From Intestinibacter bartlettii (GTDB lineage: Bacteria; Bacillota; Clostridia; Peptostreptococcales; Peptostreptococcaceae), in NCBI RefSeq assembly GCF_000154445.1, contig NZ_DS499564.1: 64,000 bases of DNA; one strand, written 5' to 3'. Below, in pieces: positions 24,127-34,735 of this stretch (within the stretch, counting starts at the first letter, position 1; every line of letters starts with the position of its first letter). Both the position numbers and the translations under genes were made by a program. The notes under the pieces are model-generated. The model had not been told where the DNA came from. It saw nothing but the letters and a program-made list of their open reading frames with translations, and made no database searches.

Positions 24127-27100
24127 TTATACTGCTTGATATTCACTTATTAGTTTTTTATACATCTTAGGTATAACCCTAACAATATTAAATTTTTCTT
24201 TATCCCAATTGTCTAATATCATTTTTGATTTTTTACTTTCTGTGTATTCGAAGTGTTTTTCTATCAGATTTCTTAATATTACTTCATCCTCTGTGTCTAT
24301 TAATTTTTCAATATCTGCACTGTTTACTATGCCATGATTTAATTTGCCTTTTAGTTGTTTATCTGGATCATATACAAAGACTTTACCACCACTCATACCT
24401 GCTGCAAAGTTTCGACCTATATCACCTAATATAACAACTGTTCCTCCAGTCATATATTCACAACCATGATCTCCAACACCTTCAACAACTGCTGTTGCTC
24501 CTGAAAGTCCTTTTCCAACATAGTCATTGCAATCCCCTGTCAAATTAATTGTTATACCCTTCATTCCAAATGCCATAAAACTTTGACCTGTACTACCAGT
24601 TAAATTTAAAGTAATTGTATCGTCCGGTAATCCTTCAGCCCCATAACGTTTTGCAATTTTTCCACTTAACATAGTTCCTACTGTACGATTTATATTTTTA
24701 ATTTTGAAATCACCAGTTACTTTTGTTTTATTTTCTAAACTTGGTTTTGCAAATTCTATTAATTTTAAATCATAAGCAGTATCTATTCCATGATCTTGAT
24801 TTATAATCTTTCTACCAACTATTCTTTGTGGTAAATTAGGTCTATAAAGTATTGATGAAAAATCTAAGTCTTTTGTTTTTTCATTTTTTAAAAGTTTATT
24901 TATTTCTAACTTATCAACTCTACCTATCATTTCATCCATAGTTCTAAATCCAAGCTCGGCCATTATCTCTCTTACTTCTGTGGCAACAAATGTGAAATAA
25001 TTTATAACATGTTCAACTTTTCCTTTAAATTTTTTTCTAAGCTCTGGATTTTGTGTTGCAACACCCATTGGGCAAGTATTTGAATGACATTTTCTCATCA
25101 TCATACATCCCATAACTACAAGTGGTGTTGTTGCAAATCCGAATTCTTCAGCACCTAAAAGTGCTGCAACTACAACATCTTTACCTGTTCTCATTTGTCC
25201 ATCAGTTTGCAGGGTAACTCTACTTCTCAAGTTATTCATAAGAAGTACTTGGTGGGCTTCTGAAAGCCCTAATTCCCATGGGCCACCTGTATATTTTATT
25301 GATGTATAAGGAGCTGCACCTGTTCCCCCATCGTATCCAGATATCAATATAAGGTCTGCCTTAGCTTTTGCAACTCCTGCTGCTACTGTCCCAACACCAA
25401 CTTCTGAAACTAGTTTTACTGATATATTAGCTTTTGGGTTTACACTTTTTAAATCATGTATTAATTGTTCTAAATCTTCTATTGAATATATATCATGATG
25501 TGGTGGTGGTGATATCAAATCTATTCCTGGTATAGCATGACGAACCTTTCCTATCTTTTCATTTACCTTTGGCCCTGGAAGTCTACCACCTTCACCTGGT
25601 TTTGCTCCTTGTGCCATTTTTATTTGTATTTCTTTTGCATTTACTAAATATTCAGCAGTTACTCCAAATCTACCTGATGCAACTTGTTTTGTTGCACTCA
25701 TTGTTATAGTTTTAAATCTCTTTGAATCTTCTCCACCTTCACCAGTATTTGAACGACCTCCCAAAGTGTTCATTGCTGTTGCTAATGTTTCATGAGCTTC
25801 TTTACTAAGTGAACCGAAACTCATTGCACCACTCACAAATCTCTTAACAATCTCTGATACTGGCTCAACTTCATCTATTGATATACTTTCTGATTCCTTA
25901 AATTTAAGCAATCCACGAATAGTACATAATTCTTCAGCTTGGTCATCTATCGCTTTAGAAAAATTCTTGAATAATTTATAATCATTTTCTCTAACACTTT
26001 TTTGTAAAGTTGTTATAGTATAAGGATTAAACATATGTTTTTCTTCATTTCTTCTATAATTATATTTTCCACCAAGTTCTAATGTATCTATTGGATTTCT
26101 AAGTTTATTATAGGCAATATTGTGTCTTATCAAAGTTTCTTTTGCTATTATATCAAGTCCTATACCTTCTATTCTTGTTGGAGTTCCAGTAAAGTATTTT
26201 TCTACTACATCACTATTTATTCCAATACATTCAAATATCTGTGCACTTCTATAACTCTGTATTGTTGATATACCCATTTTAGAGATTATCTTCAATAATC
26301 CATGACAAATAGCTTTATTGTAGTTTTCTTTTAAAACATCTGCACTCTTATGACCCACATATAATTCTTTTTTAGCTAATTGATCTATAGTTTCATAAGC
26401 TAAGTAAGGGTTGATTGCTGTTGCACCATATCCTATTAATAATGCAAAATGCATTACTTCTTTTGCTTCACCAGTTTCTAGTATAATATTCACATTTGTT
26501 CTCAATTTATTTTTTATTAAATAATGTTGTAATGCACTAGTTGCTAATAATGCCGGTATTGGGGCTTGTTGCTTATTTATATTTCTATCAGATAAAATTA
26601 TTACATTGTATCCTTCTAATATTGAATCCTTTGCTCTTTCACATAATAAATCTAATGCCTCAACTAAATCTTGACCTGTTCCTGGTGATCTAAATAACAT
26701 AGGAATTTTTACGGCTCTAAGACTCTGATTATTTATCTTGCTTATTTTTTCTAAATCTACATCTGATAATATCGGTGTGTCTAATTGTATAAATGTATAA
26801 TCTTTTTTATCGTTATCAAGCAAGTTTGTCTTTTGACCAACTATTGTAACTAAACTCATTATAGATTCTTCTCTAATTGGGTCTATAGGTGGATTTGTTA
26901 CTTGCGCAAATAACTGTTTAAAATAGTTATAAAGTAGTTGCGGCTTTTTAGATAAAACAGCAAGAGGTGTATCGTCTCCCATAGAACCTTGAGGTTCTTT
27001 TCCATCTCTGGCCATTTGAGCTAAAACTATTTTTATATCTTCATATGTATATCCAAATGCTTGTTGTCTTTGCAATAAAGTATCTTCATCACCTTTTGGT

Positions 27101-28497
27101 AAGTATGACGGTTGTGGAATTTTATCCAAAGTTAGTTTATTTCTTTTTAGCCAACCTTCGTAATCATATTCTTCAAATAATTCTTTTTTAACCTCTTCAT
27201 CTGGGATTATTCTTCCCTGTTCCAAATCTAGCATAAATATTTTACCTGGTTCTAAACGACCGCTATATTCTACATTTGCTGGTTTTGTTTCCAATACACC
27301 TGTTTCTGATGCCAATATTACAAACCCATCTTTAGTTATTGTATATCTAGATGGTCTAAGCCCATTTCTATCTAACATAGCACCAAGTTGAATCCCATTT
27401 GTAAATGCTATAGCCGCTGGTCCATCCCAAGGTTCCATTATTGCTGCATGATAGTTATAATATGCTTTTTCTTTTTCATCCATAAGCTCATTGCCATTCC
27501 AAGCTTGTGGAATAAGCATTGTCATAGCTTCTGTTAGTGATTTTCCTGTTGATATTAGAAGTTCAAATGCATTATCAAGAGTTGCAGAATCAGAACAGTT
27601 TGGTGTCAATATCGGAAATAGCTCTTCTAATCCATCTTTAAATTTATCTGACTTTAATACTCCCTCTCTTGCATTCATCCAATTTCTATTTCCCATAATA
27701 GTATTTATCTCCCCATTATGAGCCAAATATCTGAATGGTTGTGCCAAATCCCAAGTTGGGAATGTATTTGTTGAATAACGTTGATGAATTAAGGCTAATG
27801 CAGATTTAAAATTCTTGTCGCTCAAATCCTTATAAAAACTTCCTATCTGTCTAGCTAAAAGTAATCCTTTATAAATTATTGTTCTACTTGATAAACTAGG
27901 AATATAGAAATATCCTTTGTTATGCATAGTAGAATTTCTAACTGCTATTTCAGCTTTTTTTCTTACAATAAATAACTTTCTTTCAAACTCTTCTGTTGTA
28001 TAACTTTCCTTATCTATAAATACTTGTTTGATTAAAGGCTCACTACCTTTTGCTATTTCCCCAATAGCATTACGGTCAACTTCTACATCTCTCCATCCTA
28101 AAAGCTTTAAACCTTCTTCTCTTAATATTGTTTCGAAAATTCCTTCACATTCTAAATCTTCATCAGATTCACGAGGGAGAAACATCATCCCGACTGCATA
28201 TTCTCCTTCACCTGGCAAATCTATATTCAGTTCTTCACATTTCTTTTTAAAAAATTCATGTGGTATTTGAATCATTATGCCTGCACCGTCACCAGTAGTT
28301 TCATCACATCCGGTTGCACCCCTATGTGATAAGTTCTGCAGAATCATCAATCCTTTTTGAACTATTTCATGTGATTTTTCACCTTTTATACTTGCAATAA
28401 AACCTATACCACAATTATCTTTTTCAAATTTAGGATCATACAAACCCTGTTTTTTAGGTAATCCGATGTTTGGAATACTTTGTTTTACTTCCATCAT
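24127..28497 (-). CDS. gltB: Glutamate synthase large subunit
   Basis: The 1456-residue alpha subunit. The start is the ATG at 28497 (another ATG follows at once) just after GGGAGG; the in-frame sequence further upstream has no such site. A short propeptide precedes Cys29 in NCGIGFIAS, the nucleophile of the class II glutamine amidotransferase domain (about 29-430). The central domain and the FMN synthase domain follow (EGGEDSKRF, PGEGGRLPGPKV, ISGYDGGTGAAP), with the [3Fe-4S] site CMMMRKCHSNTCPMG, and a C-terminal beta-helix rich in Gly (GKGLSGATAVVEG). Full length, intact. It channels ammonia internally to 2-oxoglutarate. Confidence 0.95.
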   Translation of the reverse strand: MMEVKQSIPNIGLPKKQGLYDPKFEKDNCGIGFIASIKGEKSHEIVQKGLMILQNLSHRGATGCDETTGDGAGIMIQIPHEFFKKKCEELNIDLPGEGEYAVGMMFLPRESDEDLECEGIFETILREEGLKLLGWRDVEVDRNAIGEIAKGSEPLIKQVFIDKESYTTEEFERKLFIVRKKAEIAVRNSTMHNKGYFYIPSLSSRTIIYKGLLLARQIGSFYKDLSDKNFKSALALIHQRYSTNTFPTWDLAQPFRYLAHNGEINTIMGNRNWMNAREGVLKSDKFKDGLEELFPILTPNCSDSATLDNAFELLISTGKSLTEAMTMLIPQAWNGNELMDEKEKAYYNYHAAIMEPWDGPAAIAFTNGIQLGAMLDRNGLRPSRYTITKDGFVILASETGVLETKPANVEYSGRLEPGKIFMLDLEQGRIIPDEEVKKELFEEYDYEGWLKRNKLTLDKIPQPSYLPKGDEDTLLQRQQAFGYTYEDIKIVLAQMARDGKEPQGSMGDDTPLAVLSKKPQLLYNYFKQLFAQVTNPPIDPIREESIMSLVTIVGQKTNLLDNDKKDYTFIQLDTPILSDVDLEKISKINNQSLRAVKIPMLFRSPGTGQDLVEALDLLCERAKDSILEGYNVIILSDRNINKQQAPIPALLATSALQHYLIKNKLRTNVNIILETGEAKEVMHFALLIGYGATAINPYLAYETIDQLAKKELYVGHKSADVLKENYNKAICHGLLKIISKMGISTIQSYRSAQIFECIGINSDVVEKYFTGTPTRIEGIGLDIIAKETLIRHNIAYNKLRNPIDTLELGGKYNYRRNEEKHMFNPYTITTLQKSVRENDYKLFKNFSKAIDDQAEELCTIRGLLKFKESESISIDEVEPVSEIVKRFVSGAMSFGSLSKEAHETLATAMNTLGGRSNTGEGGEDSKRFKTITMSATKQVASGRFGVTAEYLVNAKEIQIKMAQGAKPGEGGRLPGPKVNEKIGKVRHAIPGIDLISPPPHHDIYSIEDLEQLIHDLKSVNPKANISVKLVSEVGVGTVAAGVAKAKADLILISGYDGGTGAAPYTSIKYTGGPWELGLSEAHQVLLMNNLRSRVTLQTDGQMRTGKDVVVAALLGAEEFGFATTPLVVMGCMMMRKCHSNTCPMGVATQNPELRKKFKGKVEHVINYFTFVATEVREIMAELGFRTMDEMIGRVDKLEINKLLKNEKTKDLDFSSILYRPNLPQRIVGRKIINQDHGIDTAYDLKLIEFAKPSLENKTKVTGDFKIKNINRTVGTMLSGKIAKRYGAEGLPDDTITLNLTGSTGQSFMAFGMKGITINLTGDCNDYVGKGLSGATAVVEGVGDHGCEYMTGGTVVILGDIGRNFAAGMSGGKVFVYDPDKQLKGKLNHGIVNSADIEKLIDTEDEVILRNLIEKHFEYTESKKSKMILDNWDKEKFNIVRVIPKMYKKLISEYQAV

Positions 28498-28833
28498 AAT
28501 TCCTCCCTTAAGTATATTGAATACATCTCTATTTATGAAAATTAATTCCCATCCCAAATTAATAATGTAATTTATATTATAGTTAAGTTTTCAGAATTAT
28601 GCATTTTTTTAAAAAATTATTTCATTTTTATTTTTTAATATCTCATTTTTTTGTTTTACATAAATACTAATTTTGATGTAATTATTAATTTAAATATGTT
28701 TTTATATTGTTTTATCTACTACATTTTTTATATTTTCTTTTATTTCTAAAAAATAGTGAATATAAAAGAAATCTCACTCTATTCTAATATATTCACTATT
28801 TTTATTTTATCTAAATTCTATATCTAATAATTT
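28498..28833. other. 336-bp intergenic region upstream of gltB
   Basis: It holds the gltB ribosome binding site (28501-28506), a TATAAT on the minus strand near 28576 without a good -35, and the terminator at 28745-28805. The rest is very AT-rich; no riboswitch, T-box or small gene is recognised. Confidence 0.5.
28745..28805 (-). terminator. Terminator of the second MATE gene
   Basis: A perfect 14-bp stem (28751-28764 with 28788-28801, AATAGTGAATATA core) lies about 30 bases beyond the MATE stop, followed on the minus strand by TTTTTTAG. Confidence 0.75.
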
Positions 28834-30198
28834 CTAATCAATATTAGACACTTCTTGCTTAAAATATTTCTTACAGATATGTTTTTTATAAGAAAAATAA
28901 AGTAATGCAAACATAATAAGTATACTAACTGAATAACTGCTATAAATAACCTTCATATCGTGAAAATATTTAAGCAAAACGGAACACCATACAACCCTAA
29001 AAATACAGTGAGCAAATAATGCTATTATCATAGGTTCAAATGTCTTTTCTATCCCACGCAAACTACCAATATAAATTTGGTTGATTGCATAAAAAACATA
29101 AGAAGGAAATACAATTCTAATACTTTCAAGACCTACTTTTATAACTTGTAAATCATGAGTAAAGAGTCTTAATATATATGGAGCAAAAATATTTAAAATG
29201 ATTATAAATATAATTGAAATATATACACTCAATTTTAAACTTATATTTATTCCTTCTTTCACCCTTTCATATTCTTTTGCTCCGAAATTTTGCCCCACAA
29301 ATCCTGTAACCGCAAGACCCAAAGAGAATAATGGAAAATATAAAAAACCTTCTACTTTTCCAAATACAGTCATTCCTGCCATAGCTTCTGCTCCAAATGA
29401 ATTTATACTAGATTGTATTATTAAAGATGATATACTCATAAAAATTGCTTGTAATCCTGCTGGTATCCCAACAAGAAATATGTCTTCTATATATCCTTTG
29501 TAAATTCCTATTTGTTTTAAATTTATTCTACATTCATCATCTAGGTGCATTATTTTCCACAAGACTAAAAGTGCCGCTAATATCTGTGAAACTAATGTTG
29601 CAATAGCTGCCCCTTTAACTCCCCATCCAAAATAAACAATAAATAAAATATCTAAGATTAAGTTTAATACACATGAAAAGACCAAAAAGTATAATGGGTC
29701 TTTTGTATTTCCAAGTGCCCTAAGAATTGCAGTTCCTATGTTATACAATAGTTGAAATGTTATACCTAAAAAACATATTTTTAGATAATCTACAGCCAAA
29801 TAGTATACATCCTTTGGTGTTTGAAGTAAATTTATAATAGATTTCATAAATATAAGACTTCCAATAGTAAAAACTATTCCCAAGACAATACTTATTAAAA
29901 GCGAAGTCGCTATACTTTTTCTAAGTTTTTCATATTCATGTGCACCAAACTGATTTGCTATAACTGCACTTACTCCTGTCGATAACCCTATAAAAAAATT
30001 AACTATAACCGCTATCAAAAGTCCAGTAGAACCAATTGCTGCTAAAGCATCTGTCCCTACATATTGACCTATGATTGCAGTATCTGCAATATTATAAAAT
30101 TGTTGTAAGATTTGCGATAATAGAATTGGAATAGTAAACATAAATAATTGCTTTGGAATATCACCATAAGTCATATCAACCTGACACTTTGCTTGCAT
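28834..30198 (-). CDS. MATE family efflux transporter (second copy)
   Basis: A 454-residue MATE transporter, only distantly related to the one at 10984. About twelve membrane helices; typical are IPILLSQILQQFYNIADTAI, VGTDALAAIGSTG and the mid-protein GIPAGLQAIFMSISSLII. The start is the ATG at 30198, 8 bases after AAGGAGG; an in-frame TTG two codons upstream is less well placed. It belongs to the NorM/DinF-like group. No regulator is adjacent. Substrate unknown. Confidence 0.87.
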   Translation of the reverse strand: MQAKCQVDMTYGDIPKQLFMFTIPILLSQILQQFYNIADTAIIGQYVGTDALAAIGSTGLLIAVIVNFFIGLSTGVSAVIANQFGAHEYEKLRKSIATSLLISIVLGIVFTIGSLIFMKSIINLLQTPKDVYYLAVDYLKICFLGITFQLLYNIGTAILRALGNTKDPLYFLVFSCVLNLILDILFIVYFGWGVKGAAIATLVSQILAALLVLWKIMHLDDECRINLKQIGIYKGYIEDIFLVGIPAGLQAIFMSISSLIIQSSINSFGAEAMAGMTVFGKVEGFLYFPLFSLGLAVTGFVGQNFGAKEYERVKEGINISLKLSVYISIIFIIILNIFAPYILRLFTHDLQVIKVGLESIRIVFPSYVFYAINQIYIGSLRGIEKTFEPMIIALFAHCIFRVVWCSVLLKYFHDMKVIYSSYSVSILIMFALLYFSYKKHICKKYFKQEVSNID

Positions 30199-30291
30199 AT
30201 ACAAAACCTCCTTTATACTTAATGTTATTCTAGATAAAGAATATCATTACAGTATAATAAGAAGTATCGCCAAAAATTTATATCATAGGTA

Positions 30292-30339
30292 TAACAAAAA
30301 GCATATAACCTTATAACAAAATGTTATCAAGCTATATGC
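30292..30339 (-). terminator. Terminator of the zinc-ribbon membrane protein gene
   Basis: A 17-position stem with one mismatch (30301-30317 with 30323-30339, GCATATA/TATATGC ends) followed on the minus strand by TTTTTG. It lies about 20 bases past the stop. Confidence 0.85.
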
Positions 30340-30359
30340 CTTCATCTATAATATTTATT

Positions 30360-31157
30360 TTAAAATAATTTATCCATTGTAACTTCATATTTGACAGGTT
30401 TATATAATTTTAAAACCTCCCAATAAGAATTTTCATCTCTGACATTCGCTAAAAATTCATCAAATTTATCTGATGTGTAATTGAAATGTAAATTATATAA
30501 TTTGTTAACAACATCTTTAGAATTATAATAAACTTGTATATATATTCTTTCTAAATTTATTTCTCCCCTAACATTTCTTGTTTGAAATTGACGTATCAAA
30601 GTACAACAACATAAGTCTTTATAAATTAAATCCGTCGGTCTTATACTATATATTATTTCGTCCTCATAACAATTAAATCTTTTGTGTAAAAACTCTTCAA
30701 ATGAATCCATTAAAATATCTAACTTTATGTTTGTTTCGTCAAATCCATTTTTATTTAAGATATCATTAAATATTTGCTTTGCTTGACTAGTTTCATTTAT
30801 CTTTACTGCTTTCCCTTCACTATTTAAAGATGATACTGTCTTATATCCATCAATGATTACATTATATTCAAGAAAATAAGACATAATGGCATTCCAAAAT
30901 ATATAAAATATTATTGCTAAGAAAGATACTATGCCAACCCTAATCATAAAATCTACTTCCATAAAGTTTAGAAAATAATATATTAAATAGAAAATCATAA
31001 AAAATGATAATAAGTTGATTATTTTTACTACACCTTTAGATTCAACTTCATATACTGTGCCACATTGTTCACATTTTATCCTTACACATTCGTTCCCCAG
31101 TGTTTTAAGTCTAGTTAATAAATCAATTTTACAATTACATTTACTACAAGATTTCAT
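30360..31157 (-). CDS. Zinc-ribbon membrane protein of unknown function
   Basis: Not recognised beyond its parts. From the ATG at 31157 (after GGGGGGAT) it has 265 residues. The N-terminal zinc ribbon has Cys4-x2-Cys7 and Cys29-x2-Cys32, close to the clostridial CxxC-20-CxxC zinc finger type. Two membrane helices follow at about 48-65 and 70-90. The remaining 165 residues are soluble with many Tyr and charged residues and a CCC triplet (DLCCCTLIRQF). It is a single gene with its own extended -10 promoter and terminator. It may sense or scaffold something at the membrane; function unknown. Confidence 0.65.
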   Translation of the reverse strand: MKSCSKCNCKIDLLTRLKTLGNECVRIKCEQCGTVYEVESKGVVKIINLLSFFMIFYLIYYFLNFMEVDFMIRVGIVSFLAIIFYIFWNAIMSYFLEYNVIIDGYKTVSSLNSEGKAVKINETSQAKQIFNDILNKNGFDETNIKLDILMDSFEEFLHKRFNCYEDEIIYSIRPTDLIYKDLCCCTLIRQFQTRNVRGEINLERIYIQVYYNSKDVVNKLYNLHFNYTSDKFDEFLANVRDENSYWEVLKLYKPVKYEVTMDKLF

Positions 31158-31206
31158 ATAAATCCCCCCTCGTTGACTTAAAATTTTTAATTTCAACTAT
31201 AATTTT

Positions 31207-31215
31207 ATTATAGCA
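31207..31215 (-). promoter_or_regulatory. Extended -10 promoter of the zinc-ribbon gene
   Basis: Minus-strand TGCTATAAT, about 50 bp before the ATG at 31157; no clear -35. The same sequence drives the cbiM leader at 15475. Confidence 0.5.
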
Positions 31216-31257
31216 TTGAAAACATTTTCTTGCTTCATATTTAGCCTTTTTATAGAT

Positions 31258-31301
31258 ACAAAAAAGATGTCTTTAATAAATTCAATTATAAAAGACATCT
31301 T
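31258..31301 (-). terminator. Terminator of argCJBD
   Basis: A perfect 11-bp stem AAGATGTCTTT/AAAGACATCTT (31264-31274 with 31291-31301) followed on the minus strand by a T-run, about 30 bases past the argD stop. Confidence 0.85.
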
Positions 31302-31334
31302 CCTTTATTTTATAAAATATTTTTATTTAGAATT

Positions 31335-32525
31335 CTATAAACATTCTTTTAAGATTTCTAATCCTTTATTTATTTCATCCATTGATATTACAAGTGGTGG
31401 TAATAATCTTATTACATGTTCTCCTGCTGTTAGTATTAATAATCCTTTTTGTGCAGCCACTTTTTCTATTTCTGATGCGCTACCTTTTATTTCGATACCT
31501 ATCATTAGGCCCTTACCTCTGACTTCAACTATTTCGTCTAAGCCCCAAGATTTCACTGTATCCATTATATAATCACCTTTTTTAGCTACATCTGCTAAAA
31601 ATTCTGGTTTAGCTAATTCATCTAAGACAACATTTGCTGCAGCCATAGCTAATGCATTTCCTCCGAATGTTGTTCCGTGATCTCCAGGAACTAATACATC
31701 TGATACTTTTTCATCAGCTAATATTCCGCCAACAGGTATACCACCAGCTAAACCTTTTGCCATTGTTACTAAGTCTGGTTTTATATCGAATTCTTGGAAT
31801 CCAAATAATTTACCTGTTCTACCCATACCTGCTTGAACTTCATCACAAATTACTACTATATCTTTTTCTTGGCAAAGTTTCACTGCTTCTTCTATAAAGT
31901 CTTTATCGATTGGATATACTCCACCTTCACCTTGAACTGCTTCAAATATAAATGCACATATTGTTTCATCTTTTAATGCTTCTTTAAATGCTTCTATATC
32001 ATTTTTTTCTACGTATTTATATCCAGTTGGTAGTGGATAGAAATATTTATGATAAGCTTCTTTTCCTGTAGCCATTAATGATGCCATTGTTCTACCATGG
32101 AAAGATTTATTTAAACTTAAAATTGTACCTCTATCTCCTCCATATTTTAAGTCACTATATTTTCTAGCTATTTTCATAGCTCCTTCATTTGCTTCTGTTC
32201 CTGAATTACAGAAAAATACTTTGTCATATCCACTTAATGCAATTAATTTAGCCCCAGCTTCTACATGTGGTTGATTGAAGAATATATTTGAGCTGTGAAG
32301 TAATTTTGCTGCTTGATATTGTATAGCTTCCACTAAACCTTTATGTCCATATCCTAAAGAAGAAACCCCTATACCACTAGTAAAATCAACATATTTTTTC
32401 CCATCTATATCTGTTATAGTTGCGCCTTCACCTTTATCCATTACAACAGGAATTTGAGCGTATGTTTTCATAAAGTTCGCATCCCATTTTTCTTGTATAT
32501 TTTTTACTTTTTGTGTTAATTCCAT
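31335..32525 (-). CDS. argD: Acetylornithine aminotransferase
   Basis: A PLP enzyme of 396 residues: converts N-acetylglutamate semialdehyde plus glutamate to N-acetylornithine. Typical motifs are FTSGIGVSSLGYGH, FFCNSGTEANEGAMKIARKY, the PLP aspartate in VVICDEVQAGMGRTG, and the Schiff-base Lys in DLVTMAKGLAGG. The GDHGTTFGGNALA block and full length support ArgD over related class III enzymes, as does its place as last gene of argCJBD, under T-box control. Confidence 0.93.
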   Translation of the reverse strand: MELTQKVKNIQEKWDANFMKTYAQIPVVMDKGEGATITDIDGKKYVDFTSGIGVSSLGYGHKGLVEAIQYQAAKLLHSSNIFFNQPHVEAGAKLIALSGYDKVFFCNSGTEANEGAMKIARKYSDLKYGGDRGTILSLNKSFHGRTMASLMATGKEAYHKYFYPLPTGYKYVEKNDIEAFKEALKDETICAFIFEAVQGEGGVYPIDKDFIEEAVKLCQEKDIVVICDEVQAGMGRTGKLFGFQEFDIKPDLVTMAKGLAGGIPVGGILADEKVSDVLVPGDHGTTFGGNALAMAAANVVLDELAKPEFLADVAKKGDYIMDTVKSWGLDEIVEVRGKGLMIGIEIKGSASEIEKVAAQKGLLILTAGEHVIRLLPPLVISMDEINKGLEILKECL

Positions 32526-32597
32526 TTAAATTCTCTCCCTTTTCAATATATTATTTATCTTCCCATAAACTCCTAACTATTCATAAAATACAAATAA

Positions 32598-33446
32598 TTA
32601 ATCAATTAAAGTTCCTACACCTGCATCTGTAAATAATTCAGTTATAATTGAATGTCTAACTCTACCATCTAATATATGAACTTTTTTAACCCCTTGGTTT
32701 AAAGCATCTATACAACTATTTATTTTTGGAATCATACCACCTGTTATAGTTCCATTTTCAAATAGTATTGGTAAATCTTCTTTATATACATGTGATATTA
32801 AACTTTCATCCATTGAAGGTTCTTCTAATAAACCTGGTACATCTGTTAAAAGGATATATTTTTCTGCTTTAAGTGCACCAGCTATTGCAGAACCTGCGAT
32901 ATCTCCATTTACATTATAAATATTGCCTTCTCTATCAGCCCCCACTGTTGCTATCATAGAAATATATCCAGCATCAAGATTGTCTTTTATTATTTCTGGA
33001 TTTACCTCAACAATTTTTCCTACATATCCTAAATCTTCTTTTGTAGGTTCACAGATTAGCATGTTTCCATCTATACCACAAAGGCCAACTGCCTTACCGC
33101 CTCTTTCATTTATTTTTAATACTAGTTCTTTGTTAACTTTTCCAGCAAGAACCATCTCAACAACTTCCATCGTATCTTCATCTGTATATCTTAAACCATT
33201 TACAAATTCACTTTGTATTTTTAATCGGTCTAGCATTTTATTTATTTCTGGTCCTCCGCCATGTACTACAACTATGTTAATTCCAACGTAACTCATAAGA
33301 ATTATATCTTCCATAACTGCTTCTTTTAATCTTTCGTTTTTCATAGCATTTCCACCATATTTTATTACCATAGTTTTTCCACTATGCTTTTCAATATATG
33401 GAAGCATTTCAATCAACATTTTTGCTTTATCATCATTAAATTTCAT
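32598..33446 (-). CDS. argB: Acetylglutamate kinase
   Basis: An amino-acid kinase fold protein of 282 residues that phosphorylates N-acetylglutamate. Motifs: MVIKYGGNAM (ATP Lys), VVVHGGGPEINKML (substrate loop) and YNVNGDIAGSAIAGAL, ending in GTITGGMIPKI. It has the N-terminal helix (DKAKMLIEMLPYIEKHSGKT) found in hexameric, arginine-inhibited kinases, so feedback inhibition is likely. Third gene of argCJBD. Confidence 0.95.
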   Translation of the reverse strand: MKFNDDKAKMLIEMLPYIEKHSGKTMVIKYGGNAMKNERLKEAVMEDIILMSYVGINIVVVHGGGPEINKMLDRLKIQSEFVNGLRYTDEDTMEVVEMVLAGKVNKELVLKINERGGKAVGLCGIDGNMLICEPTKEDLGYVGKIVEVNPEIIKDNLDAGYISMIATVGADREGNIYNVNGDIAGSAIAGALKAEKYILLTDVPGLLEEPSMDESLISHVYKEDLPILFENGTITGGMIPKINSCIDALNQGVKKVHILDGRVRHSIITELFTDAGVGTLID

Positions 33447-33492
33447 AATTATTCATCCCCCATTTCAACCTTATATTATTTTAGTTATATCT

Positions 33493-34710
33493 CTAACTTC
33501 TGTAACTACCATTAATTCTAACGTATTCGTATGTCAAATCGCATCCCCATGCATTTGCTCTCGCATCCCCCATTTGAAGATCTACAATTATAGTTATTTC
33601 ATCATCTTCAAGTATGCTTCTTGCCTTCTTTTCGTTGAATTTAAGAGGTTCCCCATCTTTACAAACTTCAATATAACCTTTCTTACTTTCAAAGATTATG
33701 TCTATTTTATTTGGATCAAATTCAGAACCTTCGCATCCTATTGCACATAAAATTCTTCCCCAGTTTGCATCTGAACCAAATATAGCTGCCTTAACCATAG
33801 TTGATGTTATAACTGCTTTTGACAATCTAGCTGCTGTTTCTTCTGTTTTTGCCCCTTCTACAACACATTCAATTAATTTAGTTGCCCCTTCTCCATCTCT
33901 TGCTACCAATTTTGCAAGTTCTGTACATATATAAACTAATGCTTGTAAAAATATATCGTAATTTGCATCTTTTTCAGTAACCTTTTTATTTCCTGCTTTT
34001 CCATTTGCTAAAACTATAGCCATATCATTTGTACTTGTTTGACCATCAACACTAATTCTGTTAAAACTCTTATTTGTTGCATATCTCAATGCTTCTTGCA
34101 ATAATCCTTGGTCTATATCTATATCTGATGTTATAAATGCAAGAACAGTTCCCATATTTGGATGTATCATTCCTGAGCCTTTAGCCATGCCTCCAACAAC
34201 TACTTTTTTTCCGTCTATATTAATTGAAACTGTTATTTCTTTTTTAATCATATCAGTTGTCATTATTCCTTCTCTAGCAGCCATATGTCCTCTTTTGCTA
34301 AGTTGTTCTGCTAATTTGCCAACATTATTTTCGATTAAATCTATTTTTAGTGGCTCTCCTATAACACCTGTAGATGCAACTAAAATATCTTCTGGTTTTA
34401 AATTTAAAACTTCAGCTGTTGCATCCGCCATTCTAAATGCATGTTCTAACCCTTCTTTTCCATTGAAAGTGTTCGCATTTGCACTGTTTATTATTATTGC
34501 CTGTGCCTTTCCGTCTTGTATATGTTTGCTTGTAACATATATAGGATTTGCCTTTATTTTATTCTGAGTGAATACTGCAGCCGCGTTACACATTGTATCA
34601 GAATATACAAGTGCGATATCTTTTTTCTCTACATTTCTTCTAAGACCTACATGCATCCCAGATGCTGTAAATCCTTTTGCTGCTGTAACGCCCCCCTTAA
34701 TAATTTCCAT
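33493..34710 (-). CDS. argJ: Bifunctional ornithine acetyltransferase/N-acetylglutamate synthase
   Basis: A 405-residue ArgJ that recycles the acetyl group from N-acetylornithine to glutamate. It is made as a precursor that cuts itself before a Thr: here in HPNMGTVLAFITSD, with Gly instead of the common Ala before the Thr. Other motifs: GVTAAKGFTASG and ISVDGQTSTNDM. The start is the ATG at 34710; a TTG just upstream is better spaced from AAGGGGG and is an alternative. With ArgJ present, no separate argA or argE is needed. Confidence 0.94.
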   Translation of the reverse strand: MEIIKGGVTAAKGFTASGMHVGLRRNVEKKDIALVYSDTMCNAAAVFTQNKIKANPIYVTSKHIQDGKAQAIIINSANANTFNGKEGLEHAFRMADATAEVLNLKPEDILVASTGVIGEPLKIDLIENNVGKLAEQLSKRGHMAAREGIMTTDMIKKEITVSINIDGKKVVVGGMAKGSGMIHPNMGTVLAFITSDIDIDQGLLQEALRYATNKSFNRISVDGQTSTNDMAIVLANGKAGNKKVTEKDANYDIFLQALVYICTELAKLVARDGEGATKLIECVVEGAKTEETAARLSKAVITSTMVKAAIFGSDANWGRILCAIGCEGSEFDPNKIDIIFESKKGYIEVCKDGEPLKFNEKKARSILEDDEITIIVDLQMGDARANAWGCDLTYEYVRINGSYRS

Positions 34711-34735
34711 CAATATTATCGCCCCCTTATGTTAT

